A DNA stretch of 64,000 nucleotides, from contig JASKMD010000011.1 in the NCBI GenBank assembly GCA_030144725.1, forward strand, positions 7,524,058 to 7,588,057, read 5' to 3'. Made by a program: the position numbers and the translations under genes. The notes beneath the pieces were generated by a model. The model was not told the DNA's origin and did no database searches. It saw nothing but the letters and a program-made list of their open reading frames with translations. The first letter of the stretch is position 1. Every line of letters begins with the position of its first letter. Source of the DNA: Haematococcus lacustris. Its lineage: Eukaryota > Chlorophyta > Chlorophyceae > Chlamydomonadales > Haematococcaceae. This document shows positions 1-12,405 of the stretch, piece by piece.

Positions 1-840
1 TGCAGATTAGGGTGTTTTCCACAACAGTGGCAGGCCATGCTGCTGTTGTGTTGTGTGGCAGGGGGCGGAGGGGGCGCCTGCCAGGTGTGTAGCATGGGGC
101 CCAGACAACGCTCATGAGCAAGCAAGGCGCCCAGCCCTGGAGGTAAGGACATCTGCCTCGGCCCCTCTCATGCCGCCCAAACCTACTCGTTGGTCTTCTC
201 ATGACCTCTTCCCCTCATCACCAGCTACTCAACTCCTCCTTCCTCTTACACTTCACCTTCACTCTCAGCCCATCACTCTTAGGCATCATCATGCACCTCC
301 TCTCTTCTCCTCTTTACCTCCTGTTCCTCCCTCTTCCTGCGCCAGTTTCTGCTCTCCTCTTCCCATTGTCAACGTCTTCCACCTTCTTCCTTGCCCTGCC
401 AGCACCTGCCACCACCCTTTGCCATTTTTCAACCCTGCACACATGGTGTTAGGCTGAGCATCTGAGGTACCTAGTCTGGTGCATGGCTATGTGATATCAA
501 ACCTGCACCTGTGCTGCATGTGCACAGCCGTCTCGGCCCTGATTGTTTTGGCATGCGCCAAAGCCATGTCATGTCATGTCATGGCTGTACCAGGCAAGTG
601 TGGTCATTGGTGTGATATTGTGATGAGTGCCTATGTGTACCCACATGCAGCAACCCCTTTCAAACTGCTGGCCCTGCATCACGACATAGCCTCTGGGGAA
701 CGGCTGCAGTACAGGCACACAGTGTAACCATTGATAAGGTTGGCAGGTTTGCACAGTGGGGCGTTGACACCACCCTTGCTGGTGACTCCTCGCTCCTCTG
801 GCCACACAGGATGAGACTCTGTGAAGAGGTCATAACAAAT
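1..840. other. No gene recognised; pyrimidine-rich tract at 195-450
   Basis: I see no convincing exon here. The plus strand from about 195 to 450 is rich in C and T (CTCC/CTTC runs), like an intron or spacer. Open frames are short and lack recognisable motifs. Confidence 0.4.
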
Positions 841-845
841 TTACA
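841..845 (-). terminator. Candidate polyadenylation signal TGTAA for the TPR-like gene
   Basis: Plus-strand TTACA reads TGTAA on the minus strand, about 115 bases after the stop codon of the gene ending at 961. TGTAA is the usual poly(A) signal of chlamydomonadalean algae; its use here is inferred from position. Confidence 0.5.
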
Positions 846-960
846 CCGGGCGGGAGTGCCGATGACATGGTGGATTCCACACCCGGACCGGAGTGCCTCG
901 GGTATTTATGAAAAGTGTGATGCAGGGAGAGGCTCGGCCGTTGTAACCCGGCTGTGACGC

Positions 961-1369
961 TCATCGCTCCAGCCGGAGGAACCGGGTCAGCGCGTCGAGA
1001 GCCCTCGGCGGCCAGTGCTTGTTAGCCGCGACCCAGGCCACGTCTGAGTAGCGCGTGTCGAATTCCCGCGCTACCGCCCATTGCTGCATGGCAGTAGTAG
1101 AGCGACATCTCAGCACCGGGTGATATGAACCGTGTAGTAACAGCCTCACCAGTGAAACCATGCTGCAGGAGCGGATGCCATGTTCCCATGGGATGCGCAC
1201 AAGCGGTTGACCTTGCGTCACCAATGACATTGTAACATATTGTTGATCCATCTACCCTGGCCACCCTCAATTGAGCCACAACGTTGCTGGGCAACTCTTG
1301 CCCTGGTGCCACTGTCCTCACCCTCTAATGCTCTCGCGAAGCATTCCCTACCATCTCGTGTGAAGGCAG

Positions 1370-1402
<33 letters not shown>

Positions 1403-3196
1403 CCAACCCAGTACACACCTGCTCCGCCCTGAAGGCCAGGCCCGGCTTCTCCACCCACAGCAATGCTGCCAGCGCTGCGTGCACCTCAGCCGCTCCCCTC
1501 AAGCTGACCTCCTCATCCTCCAGGGCCAGCAACGCCTCCCTGGTATTCCCGGTCTGCAGCCAAGCTCACCGCCACCACCACCACCAGCAGCAAAAGCAGC
1601 AGCAGCAGCAGTAGCGGCAGCAGAGCTGCAGCAGGAAGCAGTAGCAGCAGGAGAGCTGCAGCAGGAAGCAGCAGCAGCGGCGGTTGGTGTGGTGCTGTCT
1701 GTGGTGGCAGCGGTAGCAGGAACAGCCGGCTCAGCAGACCCATCTGACCTCCTCATCATCTGACCCAGTCATGCTGGAGCATTGACGGGCCTGAGCTAAC
1801 GGCCGCCCCATACCTGGTCTGGGAGTCGCTCGGGGCAGCAGTTGACATAATCATAGGTATTTATCCCGGGAGCAAGGGCAGCATGGAGCCACACTCAAGG
1901 CCACCCTCCTCCCCCAATGCACTGCCAGCAAGCACAGTGCCCCTCATTCTTGAGCTCGACTACGCAGCAAGTCCCCCACCCCTCGCCAAGCACACCGCCC
2001 TCCTGATGTCACCCTCAACTCATCTGCTCCCCTGCCTGCCAGCCTGCCTGCCTTCCCGTGCTCACCTGAACCACTGTCAGCCGCCTGGCCCAGCCAGTCA
2101 GGGAGTAACCTGCCTACCATCGTACCCCTGCACAGCCTGCCTGCCTGCCTGCCCAGCCAGTCAGGGAGTAACCTGCTTTACCAGCAACCCCCTGTACGGC
2201 CTGCCTGCCCGCCTGCCTGCACACCCACCCGCATGCCTGCCTGCCAGCCTGCCTTTACTCTCCTAATTTCGAACCTGGTAGAGCATCAGGGCTCGTCCCA
2301 TGCGGGCATAGGCAGCCAGGGCCAGGTCAGCGTCCTCTGTGGCCACTTGCGAGAAGGTCAGCAGCGCCTGCCGAGCAGCAGAGGGGTGGAGGTAGGGTCC
2401 GAGGTGAAGGCAGGGCGGCAGAACTGGGAGGGTCAAGGGGCTGAGGCATGGGGTTGAGCCAGGTGCTGAGGCAGGGGCAAAGGCAAAGGCAAGGGGCTGA
2501 GGCAGGGCCGAGGCAGGGGCAGGGTATGGGGACACGGGCTGACGGCCCTGCCTTCAGGCCTGGCCACTGCTACACCCCAGGGGTGATGCCCCCCGGCTAT
2601 GTACGCCACACCTGTTCATACCGACCCTGGTCAACAGCTGAGCGGGCTGACGCCAGCAGCCTCAGCGCCTCATCAGCCCGGGTGGCTGTGGAGTCAGCCA
2701 GGGCCCTGGCAGCCCCCCGGGCACTGAGTGGCTGCACACCCACTGCCCTGCTATTGGTATCATTGTCGCTGGCAGGCGGCGCCTCGACTAGCATGGAGGG
2801 CGGGCTGCTTGCTGTACCTAGGTTTGCTTGCGGTGGCAGGCTGAAGTATATTGCACTGCTGTTGCTGGTGCTGGGGAGGGAGCTGCGCGTGAGGGGGATG
2901 CTTGCAAGGGCGGTAGGTGGGTGCCAGCCCAGGCAAATGACACATGTGAGGGTGGCCAAGAGTGGACGACCCCAGCCATGTGGCATGCTCCACTGCTGAT
3001 TGATAGCCTTTGTTTCTTGTTGGAAGTTTGTGTGTGATGCTAGAGCAGGACGGCTTGTGCTGCGTGATGGCGCAGGCGCCTCGCATGGCACGGGGTAATG
3101 TGGACGTAAAAGCGCTGGTTGGGAGTCTGGCACAGCGTGTGAGCATCGCGAGGCTGCGCGCATCGACTCGTGGAGCAGATGACGGCTTTTCCACAT
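961..3196 (-). CDS. TPR-like protein with bipartite (plastid, thylakoid lumen?) leader
   Basis: Four exons on the minus strand: 3196-2612, 2367-2275, 1553-1419, 1083-961. All junctions are phase 0 with GT-AG ends and give 311 residues. The first 120 or so residues look like a two-part targeting signal: a basic, Ser/Ala-rich stretch, then a hydrophobic segment (PLLATLTCVICLGW) ending in TALAS, an AxA-type cleavage site. After residue ~150 come helical Ala/Leu-rich repeats with TPR spacing (ALRLLASARSAVDQGRYEQ, then ALAAYARMGRALMLYQTGN). The C-terminus has an acidic/aromatic block with KHWPPRALDALTRFL. I recall similar WPP-type tails in algal TPR proteins but cannot name the family. The start at 3196 was chosen because it includes the basic leader; an in-frame Met at 2986 is an alternative. 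Introns hold CAG and CTGC repeats. Confidence 0.72.
1370..1403. repeat. (CAG)n microsatellite in an intron of the TPR-like gene
   Basis: About eleven CAG/AGC units lie just inside the intron between the third and last exon. A second, interrupted CAG tract is at 1585-1680. Confidence 0.85.
2022..2262. repeat. CTGC-rich tract with a duplicated CCAGCCAGTCAGGGAGTAAC segment
   Basis: This intronic stretch has many CTGCCTGC runs. The segment CCAGCCAGTCAGGGAGTAAC occurs twice, at about 2091 and 2153, showing local tandem duplication. Confidence 0.7.
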
Positions 3197-3275
3197 CGCA
3201 GTGCCCAAGTTAGTGTGAGGTTGTAGTGTGACTGTGACTCTGCGGAAATGCGGAATCCCAGCAAGCGGGTAAGCC
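3197..3275. promoter_or_regulatory. 79-bp divergent intergenic segment
   Basis: This is the whole space between the proposed start of the minus-strand TPR-like gene and the ATG of the plus-strand COA5 homologue. I see no TATA box. The two genes probably share a compact bidirectional promoter. If the TPR-like protein starts at 2986 instead, the spacer is about 290 bp. Confidence 0.45.
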
Positions 3276-3883
3276 ATGTCAACTTCCTGCAGTGGGCTGC
3301 TGAGCAAGTATGCGGAGTGCTTGCGGAGCACGGAGTGTGTGAAGGTCAGCTGCGTGCTGTGTCAGGCGCTGCGTGCTTTGCAACCACGACCCCAGAAGCA
3401 GCTTGGACCACGTAACACGACAGGCCCAGGCATAGAGCTGCACTGCAGCAGGCAGAGCAGACAAGACCGTTGACTTCTTGCAGTCTGGCAAGCACGAGCT
3501 GAGAGAGTGCATGGCCCAGAAAGCCCCAGAGTGTGAGTCGTTCCGGTATGCTCTGTTTCACTGCAAGAGAGGCCAGATGGACGCCAGGACACGTATCCAA
3601 GGCAACAAGGTCAGTTGGGACCCCCCAGCAGCAGGAGCAGCAGGAGCAATTGCATGTTCAGACACTATTGCCATTGTTGCGTCTCTCTGCAAGCTGCACA
3701 TGTGCACCTGCGGGGCGCTTTGTGCATCTATTGCATGCTACTAGATGTGTGAGTTTGCACACTGTATGTGTTCTGTCAGCAGCCTAGTTATGCAGTCTCT
3801 TACACCATATCTGTTGTGTGCCGCTGCCCCAACGCTTGCTTCCCGGTATGCTGCCCTGCATCGCAATGACTCAGGGTTATTGA
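3276..3883 (+). CDS. COA5: Cytochrome c oxidase assembly factor COA5/PET191 homologue
   Basis: Three exons: 3276-3344, 3484-3609 and a 9-base last exon at 3875-3883 (Gly-Tyr-stop), giving 67 residues. The protein begins MSTSCSGLLSKYAECLRSTE and has the twin CX9C arrangement of the family (Cys5/Cys15 and Cys40/Cys50, with Cys21 and Cys32 between). The block ESFRYALFHCKRGQMDARTR followed by IQGNK is the family signature, and the ending GNK-GY agrees with homologues, which supports the tiny last exon. PET191/COA5 proteins are soluble CHCH-type proteins of the mitochondrial intermembrane space needed for complex IV assembly. Without the second splice the frame would run on into low-complexity sequence. 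Confidence 0.9.
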
Positions 3884-5834
3884 CTGGGAGACAAGCTGGG
3901 TCAGGTGTCCAAGCCCGAGCTCCAGCCCACTTTGGTCCATGCTGCTGTTTTTACAGCTCACTTATGCATGGCACAGCTCACCCAGCTCCTGGCACACAGC
4001 CAACCCGGCCTGACTCACATTGTTTGGAAGTGTTTGAAGTCGTAGCTGAGGGCAGGGTAACCCTAAATCCCTCAGCCACGACACTGGGTTGTGGCAAATG
4101 CAATGGCTGGTGAAGGCTTCGCTGGTAGCTGTTTGCTGCCTGAGGCGTGGCATGGCTGCTAAAGAAGCGGTGGGGCATGATTAGGTCTGTAGGTAGGCCT
4201 GCCCCTGTGTTGCTGTCGGCTGGCAGTCTTGCATCAGCCACAAGCAGGTGTACCAGTACTAGTACTGCCTCAGACCCTTTCAGAGATGTGCAATTTGAGC
4301 AGGGGGTTTCGACGTGAGGTTGGTTGCACTTTCAGAAATGTAGGGCCTTATAGGTGGATCTGTTTGCAGAGGAAGTCTACCCACAGGCTTCTTCAATGTT
4401 GATCAGGGTAGTTGCTCTTTGTTTCAAGCCTTGATCAATTATAGTTGTGACGGTTTTTTCCTGATGCGCGACCTGCTCGTGGCGTTGCTAGACTGATGTC
4501 GGAGCCTGCCTGAGAGGCTCATTGGTGTCCTAGCTAATCAATTTGGCACGTCGGAGTACGGTAGTAAAGCGATGCCGCTAGACCACTGGTTGTTTGACGG
4601 CAGCTCCCAGGCACTGACAGGCCTGCTACCACGGCTACGGATTCCAGGATCAACGTCAAACGAGCCTGCTCGAAGTACTGGCACCGGTGAGGGCACTGCA
4701 GCCAGAAGAGATCCTGGGGACGGCAGGCTCGCCGCAGCCCTGGCGAACGGTATATGCGAAGCGGTCTGTGCTCGACAAGTTCGAACATGCTCGACAAGTA
4801 CGGCCCTGCAAGATGATCAGCACTCCCTGCACTCATGGGGGACAGCCTGCGTCTCAAGGCTGTGCAGCGAAGCTTCCTTTGCCGCTATCCTGGAGCCCAG
4901 CTGCCTGGAAATTCCTGCAGCCCAGCTCCTCAATGGCGACAACAAAGAACCCGAACTCAAGCTCGGCCCTGTCTGCAGCGCCCACACCCTTCTTCCACCC
5001 ATTGTCACGTCCCTTTCCTCAAATGCTCCTTTTGTCCTCCCACCTGGAAGATCTAATCCGAGCAGCACCCTGCCTCCAGCAGCTTTGCCATGGGCGCACC
5101 ACTCTTCGTCTCGCTCAGCTGGGCAGCTAGCGGTGCTTTTGCCAGAGCAATCCTCCTCCAGGCCCTCTGACCCACCCATACCAGACCCTGCCTTGCGCCC
5201 AGTGGCAGCAGCACCGCCAATTCCAGGCAACCACCACCTCCCACCAGCTCCCACAGGAGCAAAGTGCATTACACACCTCAAACATACCCGGGCGCAGTGC
5301 CCGCCTGCCACACAGCAGCGGTGCACATGGGCAAAGCTGCAGTTAAGGCCTTACACCACTTGAAGAGGGGAGCAGCATCATTTCCCTGCAACTAGCGGCT
5401 GCATTTTCAGGACTTCTGGAAATGTTACCTGGGCCAACCAGGGAGGTGGGGAGGGTCAGATGGGAAGGAGAGCAGCAGGCAGGGCCAGCGGGGTCAATGA
5501 GGGGTGGCAGCTCATTGCTATTGCCAAGACCACCCCAGCAGTCAGGACAGCTCCAATGTGTGCGTCCTATTAGACTTCCTTTGCTTAGGCACACATTGCC
5601 CGCAGAGTCAAGGAGAAAGATGGCGTATGGCATCCATGCAAGGCACAGAGACACCTGACCATTCATCAGCTGCATGCGGATTATCATCCCTTGCTTAGCC
5701 CAGAGTGGGGCTGCATTGCCCTGCCATGCGGCTTCCTGCTGTTGCACAGGCCTCATTGACAGCTACCGCTGCCCCTAGGTCGGACTTAGCTGTATTCAAT
5801 AGTGAAAGTGGCGAGAGGGTAGCAGGTCTTGAGC
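3884..5834. other. No gene recognised
   Basis: I see no exon chain with conserved motifs. Open frames on both strands around 4570-5360 are long but Pro/Ser/Ala-rich, without splice-consistent partners, and are probably fortuitous in GC-rich sequence. Confidence 0.4.
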
Positions 5835-5960
5835 TTCAGCCTGAGGCTTTGATAGTAACGGCGGCAGGGTGGGGGGTGCCGGAAGGATTGCACAGGAAAG
5901 GGGATGACCAGGCTGCTCACTCTCACGCCCATTGGCTCCAGGCAGCTTGCACCCGGATGC
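5835..5960 (-). pseudogene. Decayed fragment similar to exon 11 of the neighbouring aspartic protease
   Basis: Read on the minus strand this stretch gives VSSLVIPFPVQSFRH, matching VSSLIIPPPVQSFRH in the exon at 8888-8544 of the intact gene. Nucleotide similarity continues for roughly 130 bases on the same strand (for example the GAGGCTTTGA and GGCGGAGGGTGG blocks on the plus strand). The frame is lost soon after and no catalytic exon is visible nearby. It looks like a partial tandem duplicate. Confidence 0.55.
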
Positions 5961-7559
5961 TGGTGTGGCCACTAGCCAGTGCTCTTGACCAGGGTCTTGG
6001 TCATGGGCGCCAACGCAGACTGCATGCAACTTCACACATGCAAGTGCACATCTCAAGACCAACACACAACGCGTGCCAGTTATTGTTGCTGCCACGCTCC
6101 CACTACTAGCCTAACTAGCCATTGCTTTGTTGGGAAAGACTCAAGTGCTCACGCCATGATTAAGATTGTATGCGGTGTGCTGGAATTGAGCACAGTTTGG
6201 TAAGGAGGCCCAGGTTTCCTTTGTGGGTGAAGTAGCTGGCAGGGAGTATGGGAGGAGTGTTGAGAAGGCGGACTGTGAACAAAGCCACATGTACATTATT
6301 TCTGCTTCCTGTTGCTGGCCTTGCACACTGCACATCATGACCAGGGGGTAGGAGGAGATGGAGGACGGTAGAAGAGAATGACGAGAACCTAGGCTGCATG
6401 ACTACGTGTAAACTTTGGTGGCTCATTCGTGTAATCCCAGGTGATACCGGGACATCAAAGGCGCACCTCCCCCACCATTGCGCCCTTCTGCTGCTCCGTG
6501 CCACAGAGCAGGACCCTCTCTAACTTGCGGCCTGTCCTCAGCCTGGCTTTGCCCAGGCCCTTGCAGCTGGCCCATCAGATCTCCTGCTAGCTGCCATGCT
6601 GCCAGGTGTCCGGCCTCAGCCTTTGCTGCAGACAGCATGCAACAGACGATAGCAAGAGTGATAGCACAGAGCGCAAGGGGTAATAAGAATTTGGTAAAGT
6701 TAAGCATTGCTAGTTTTGACACCGTAGAATGTTAACACCTGTATACACCTGTGATGCGACCGTCGGATGGTGACACACCGCCCAGCAACAAGAGGCACTG
6801 CTTGGCTCAAATGATCACCAGAGCTTGTTGCATGCATCACACATAAAGCACGATGTATAGCCGTGAATGCACCATCCTGTGCAACTCGAGCATGGTCATG
6901 GCATGAAGAGCACCCGCCAGCTGTGCGTCATGCGATTCACTCACATCAGCGAGCACCTGAGCAGCCAATAGCCTTAGTAACTGTCCCTCAACAAGTCATG
7001 TGGGTGCCCTGCGGGTGGCTGCCCATCACCACCATCATGCCATAAATGTCAACCAAGCAACCATGCAAGCACACAGCCGGACTCAATGTCATGCAGGAGC
7101 ATCACCTGCCATGGTGCCCATCATTGTACCCTTGGGACCCTCACATCACGCTTGCCAGCTATTGCCTATAACTAAGCACAATCTGTAGTTCGCACGCTGT
7201 GCACTGAACAATGCCTGCAAGTGCTGCTCTATCATACGACCACATGCCACATGAGCCCCAAAATCACATCACAGCCACATATTGCCATGTGTGTGTGCAA
7301 TGCAATATGGTCTTTAGGCAGCCTTTGCCACCATATCAGCCTATGTCACTGCTATGTGGCTTGCAGGTGGTTCAAGAGTGAGCTGGCTGTGCAGACAAAG
7401 CCTCGTGCACTTGCAACAGTCCGTAGGTACTGTCTGCAATACAGTGCGAATCTACACCTGCTCGCATGCACATTAGTTGATCACGGCGCTGCTGATGGTG
7501 TCTCATGTTAGTGAGCCTGTCCACCGCCTGGTGCACTGCACCATCCCTCCCCCTCCCCC
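5961..7559. other. No confirmed gene; one small frame with a hydrophobic N-terminus
   Basis: The only frame that caught my attention is on the minus strand from 6722 to 6423: 99 residues starting MSKLAMLNFTKFLLPLALCA, with a single hydrophobic segment and then a Gly/Gln-rich tail. It has no recognised domain and may be chance or a first exon. Confidence 0.3.
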
Positions 7560-10500
7560 TCACGCCTTGGCTGCTCCACTCTGGGTCGGCAGGTCTATGT
7601 CAGGCTCAAACTGCAGCTGCGACTGCAAGCCAGACAGGCTCATTAGCTCCTGTGCATCCTGTGCATCCCTGGCTCTGGCCAGGTTCGAGACAGCGGCCTC
7701 CAGGTGGCCGCGATACACCCACGCGGCCCCCAACAGTGTGCCCAGCAGCATCGCGATGAGCAGTGGGGTGGTGAGGGACCAGGTAGGTGAGGGGGTCCGT
7801 TCAACAACAAAAACACCAGCCAGAGGTTTGACCTCAGCTGGCTGGGGCGGCGGGGCACTGCCTGGGGTGGTCCTGTTGCCTGGAGGCGGGCTATTGGAGA
7901 CCTGCCTCTGGGATGCAGAAGGTGCTGGGGAGGGTGGCTGGGCTGTGTGCGTGGCTTGCTGGTGGGGGCTGACATTGGATGGGGGTGAGGACTTGGTGGA
8001 GGCAGGTGGGGAGGAGGCCGCTGGAGGGCTGGTGACCGCTGATGCCTGAGGAGGGTGAGGGAGAGGCGGTGGGAGAGCCTGCATATAGGAATGACAATGG
8101 CGCTCTGTAAGGCTATGACAAATAGATGTGAGGCTGCTAAACTCAGCAATGCTACACAATGCAATGCTGGCTGTTGTGAGCGACCCAGCTGTCTCCATAC
8201 TGTCAAACTGGGTTGCAGCAACTGGCTAGGGTGGGAAAGCAGTGGTGCAGGCTGTAGGTCTAGCTGAGAACGAGTTCATTAGCAGTGGCCACAATGGAGC
8301 TAACGGGTGCCTCGTGACAGTGACTACGTGCCTGGACGCGGCACTGCAACTTCACCCAGTGTCTATCGCCTAATGTGGTGCATGGGTTGCAGAGCTGCAG
8401 CAATACTTGTTTTGACAGCACCACACTTTGACAAGGGGAGGTGGCCCAAAAGTGCGACTGCTGGAGAATGACCTTTGGCACCCATGGATGACCATGGAGT
8501 GCACCGCATCAGAGCACCCCTGATGCGATTGCTGCCAGCGCACCTGCCCTGTGCTCGCTGCTGGTGAAGGGCTCCCATGTGAGGAGCTCCTTGGTGTAGG
8601 GCTGGTGTCTGCTGCTGCATGGCTGTCTTCTGTTGCATTGCTTGCGTTCACCGGCACTGCCGCCTCTTCTTCTGGCTGTTCTTCAGCTGGTGGCTGAGGA
8701 GGGTGAGGAGTGACATGGCGGGAAGGGGACGGGGGGCTGGGGTATGAGGCTTTGACAGTGGCTGCGGCGGAGGGTGGCAGGGAATGGTGGTGTCTGAAGG
8801 ACTGAACAGGAGGAGGGATTATGAGGCTGCTGACATCAGAACACGAGTCTAGTGGCAAGAAGCCAGCCTTGTTGGTGCGCCGGTCATACTGCACATCACA
8901 CACAAGCCACAAACGGCAAACCACATGGGCCCAGCTGCAGCTTGCAGCTGCAAGGTGATAGCGGCTCACACGCAAGCAGCAGGGCAGCACCTTTCTCTTT
9001 GTCACAAACAGTCAGAAGACAACGGCAAGGCTTTTTTGTACAAAAAGCTCAGGAAGCTGGCCTCAGGTTCGACTGGGGCTGTAAGTGACATTGTAAGCTT
9101 GTTTTCAGCCGGTGCTCTGCAAGGTATCAGCCCACCTGCACCAGGACGTTGCGGACGGTGATGCCCCCTAGCAGTGTTCCGGCGTTGCCATTGTCAAACA
9201 CGCCCAGGCAATACGAACCAGTGCCCAACACAAACAGGTACTGAAGGGGCTTCAACACCAGCACGCTGTCTGTCCCAGCCTACGTGGCAGCAGACATAAT
9301 CACAGTCACAATCCGCATGTGTCACACATGACACAGCGTCATAATGAGATGATGATGTTGGCAGCTTGGATCAGCTGCAGCGAACTTAGCAATAGCAATT
9401 GGCAGCAGCATGGCTTTCCAGCAGCCAGTGAACATGTCAGCTTGCCTGCAGCCAGCCCAAGCTTATAGAGGTTGTTGGTGCAGCAAGGCCTCACCGTCAT
9501 GCCAGCCATCACCAGCTCCACACGCGGGAACACAGAGTCCAGATCGGTGATGTCATGAGGTGCGCCTTTCCAGCAAATGTCATTGTACTGCAGGCATGCC
9601 GCCACCAGCAACATCTCAGTTTATGACTGCTTTGTTGATTTGCAGTAGCAAAAGAGTCTGCTGGGTTTCCGCTGTGCAGCAGTGAAGTACATCATGGACA
9701 CAGTACATGAGTTTATACACAGGAATGAGCGGGCAGTGGCAAGAGCCTGGGAGGCTGATGTTGCCTTGTCGATGGTCCAGAGCCTGATCCTTGGCATCAT
9801 ACACACACCATGAGACGTGACACCATGAGACATGTCAGTGCAGACAGCACATCATCAGGGCCAGTATGGTTGGTATACTCATGGCAGCTTGCCACCCCTG
9901 CAGCAGAGGTTGTGTGGTGTGGCAAGTCACACCTGTGGGTCCGCGCCAGGCCTGGTCTGCAGGCCTTTGTCTTGCGCGGCTTGGCGTATGAGCGCAGCAA
10001 AGGAGTTGAAGGCCCGGGTAGGGAGGTAGGTGAAGGTAGTCCCGCTGTCAAGCACCGAGCCATAGCCTTGGGCATACTCTCTCTGCAGGGACCATCACAC
10101 GTTGCCAACCTGAATTACAGCTGGTGCTACCTGTGGCAGGGCGTGGTGCACCTATGTCGGCCTGGACGAGCCATGCGATGATGATGACACTGATATGATC
10201 AACTCGAGAAGGCCAGCAAGGATCATAATCCATGCTGACAGAGCTGCTGGCAGCTGATGCATGATGACGGCGTGACCTTCATTTCCCCTCACAAAAATCT
10301 GCATCTATACATTGTATTCCATAGCCTATCCCATAAACCTCGATGCTGGTGCCGCACATGAAACAACACCGTTGTTCCAAGCATACTGCTGTCAGTAATG
10401 ATGCCAGCAACAATGACAATGGTATGAGCTTCAGTCCTGTCAAGGGGGCTCTTGCTTCTGGTGACCTTTTTGGAGGCCAAGCTTGATCATGGTCGACCTG

Positions 10501-12405
10501 CATGCTACACCTTTTGACAATGACAGGCTCTATCCTGTTGTATGCTGCTGCCAGGCTTCTCACCGGCTCGCTTGCTACCGCTACGCCTCCCACAAGCAGC
10601 TGCTGCACTGTGATGGTGTAGTAGTGAGCCTGCCAGCCTGGCTTCAGTGGCGTCCACACCATTTCAGAAGCCCGAGTCAGGCTTACATCCCCTGCACAAT
10701 GACATGCACGAAGGTAGCAGGGCCAGCAGGCCTTCCCACACTACAGGAAAGGGGCTGAAGTGCGAGCCAAGTATTGAGGGTGCGAACCTTTGATGCGGTG
10801 AATGAGAGGCATGTGCACGAGCTGCAAGCAATAACAGGCATTGGCATGCACAGGCGTAACTATTGTCTGAAGTGACGGGTGGTAGTACCCTGCTGCTTGC
10901 TGACGCCCTACCCACCTAGCAGCATGGTGCCTCCGTGAGGGTAGCCAAAGCATAGGCTGAATGTGTCTGCAATCACGTTTCGCTGCACCAGCTGCACCGC
11001 ACAGCATCCACAGCATGCAGGAGCCTTGGCAATCCATATGATGCAGAAGCGAATGCTGAATGCATGAAAGGATTTCCAGGCATGCACCTGATGCTTTGGA
11101 GGGAAGAGCCATGCATCACGACCGTGCAACAGCAATGTTGCATGCCTAGCTAGCAATAGCAGCAAAGCGCTGCCCAGGTATGCACGGGCACTTTGTGCGG
11201 GTCCATGCTTTTGCGTCATCAGGGGCTTCACTAACCTGGCTTTGCAGAGCGTTGTCATTGTTGCCCATGCCAAGGATGCCATCTGCCACCTGGCGATAGA
11301 TTTCGCCTGTTTCTGTGTACTCACACCCAAAAACCACTCGCACCTGGCACACACAAGACATCACCACAGGCATGGTCACTGATGGAATCAGCTAGCACAC
11401 AGCTAGCAGGCTCGGTGTCCCACCCCAAGCTGGGGTCAGACTGTTCAGTGCGCTAGGGAGTTACTGCACACCTCGGGGGCTATGCTGTCAGACGCTACAG
11501 AGCCTTCTACATCCAGGAAATGCATTACGTCCTCAAGCATGAAGCCTTCGCTGCTACTACGCTCCGCTGCGCAGCAAAGGCCATTGAGAAGGATAGCATG
11601 CAACAAGCAAGACGTTGCTGGCCCCATCCAATCATATCCCGACAAACTTCCTGGTAGAGACAGGTGGCAGCCTGAGCTTGCACGTACCATATGTGCGTGA
11701 GTAGAAGCATTTGCTTTGGAAGCATTGGCAGTTGGGTGTTCCACAATTGCACTTGGGCGTGTTGCAGCCAAGCATTGTCGAGGTTGATGATTTGGCTGGG
11801 TCAAAAGGAGGATGCTGCATGTGTAATAGGCATGCACAAGACCAGTGTTCCTAAAGGGTTGCTGCACACATGGGTATAACATGGGTTCTGCACACATGGG
11901 TGCCATGCTGTGGTGGGATATTTGTCCAGCACCTTGTGTGATCCACCACAGTGCCTGCAGTCTGAGCATGGCACGTAGGTGATGGTGCTGCCAGTGTCGA
12001 TGATGAGCTGGTAGTCTTTGCTGGGAGTTCCAAGGCCGAGGGTGACATAGAAGTACCTACACGGCAAAGACGTAAGACGGAAATGAGGCTCATGCACGCA
12101 AGCACGAGAAAGATGACAGCTGCAGCTAGGGCGCAGCCTCACCCAACCTCCCGAACTGCACCATCCACTGGCATAACAGCTGCCCGTAGCAAGCTACGTC
12201 TGCGTACGAATCCTGTGCGGCCTTGTAGCGGCAGCAGCAATGCGTACTGCGAGCTGTTGTCAGCTGTCTCCGTGCGCAGCACCCTTGCGCCTGGCCTTCT
12301 TGTCAGCGCGTCTAGTAAGTCTTGCCCCGAAGCAAGTCTCAGAGTCAGGAGCATGAGAAGCACAGCGGCACAGCGGCCAGAGTGGCATCTAGATGGCAAG
12401 CCCAT
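7560..12405 (-). CDS. Membrane-anchored pepsin-family (A1) aspartic protease
   Basis: Twelve exons on the minus strand: 12405-12143, 12056-11933, 11814-11688, 11566-11472, 11343-11236, 10991-10916, 10691-10564, 10082-9933, 9587-9495, 9279-9136, 8888-8544, 8078-7560. Phases close exactly and predict 723 residues. The N-terminus has a signal peptide (RCAAVLLMLLTLRLASG). The first catalytic motif is IIDTGSTITYVPC and the second is VLDSGTTFTYLPT. Between and after them are the Cys-rich insert and the LGVFDNG...TLLGGITVRN and YDRRTNKAGF blocks of plant and algal A1 proteases. A long Pro/Ser/Ala-rich stalk follows, then one transmembrane segment (LTTPLLIAMLLGTLLGAAW) and a short acidic tail. Topology suggests a secreted or vacuolar-lumen catalytic domain tethered to a membrane. 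The gene diverges from the ZNG1 homologue. Both aspartates are present, so activity is expected. Confidence 0.93.

Noticed and set aside
2448..2999. Plus-strand 183-residue frame
   Set aside because: Antisense shadow of the first two exons of the TPR-like gene, which have consistent splice phases.
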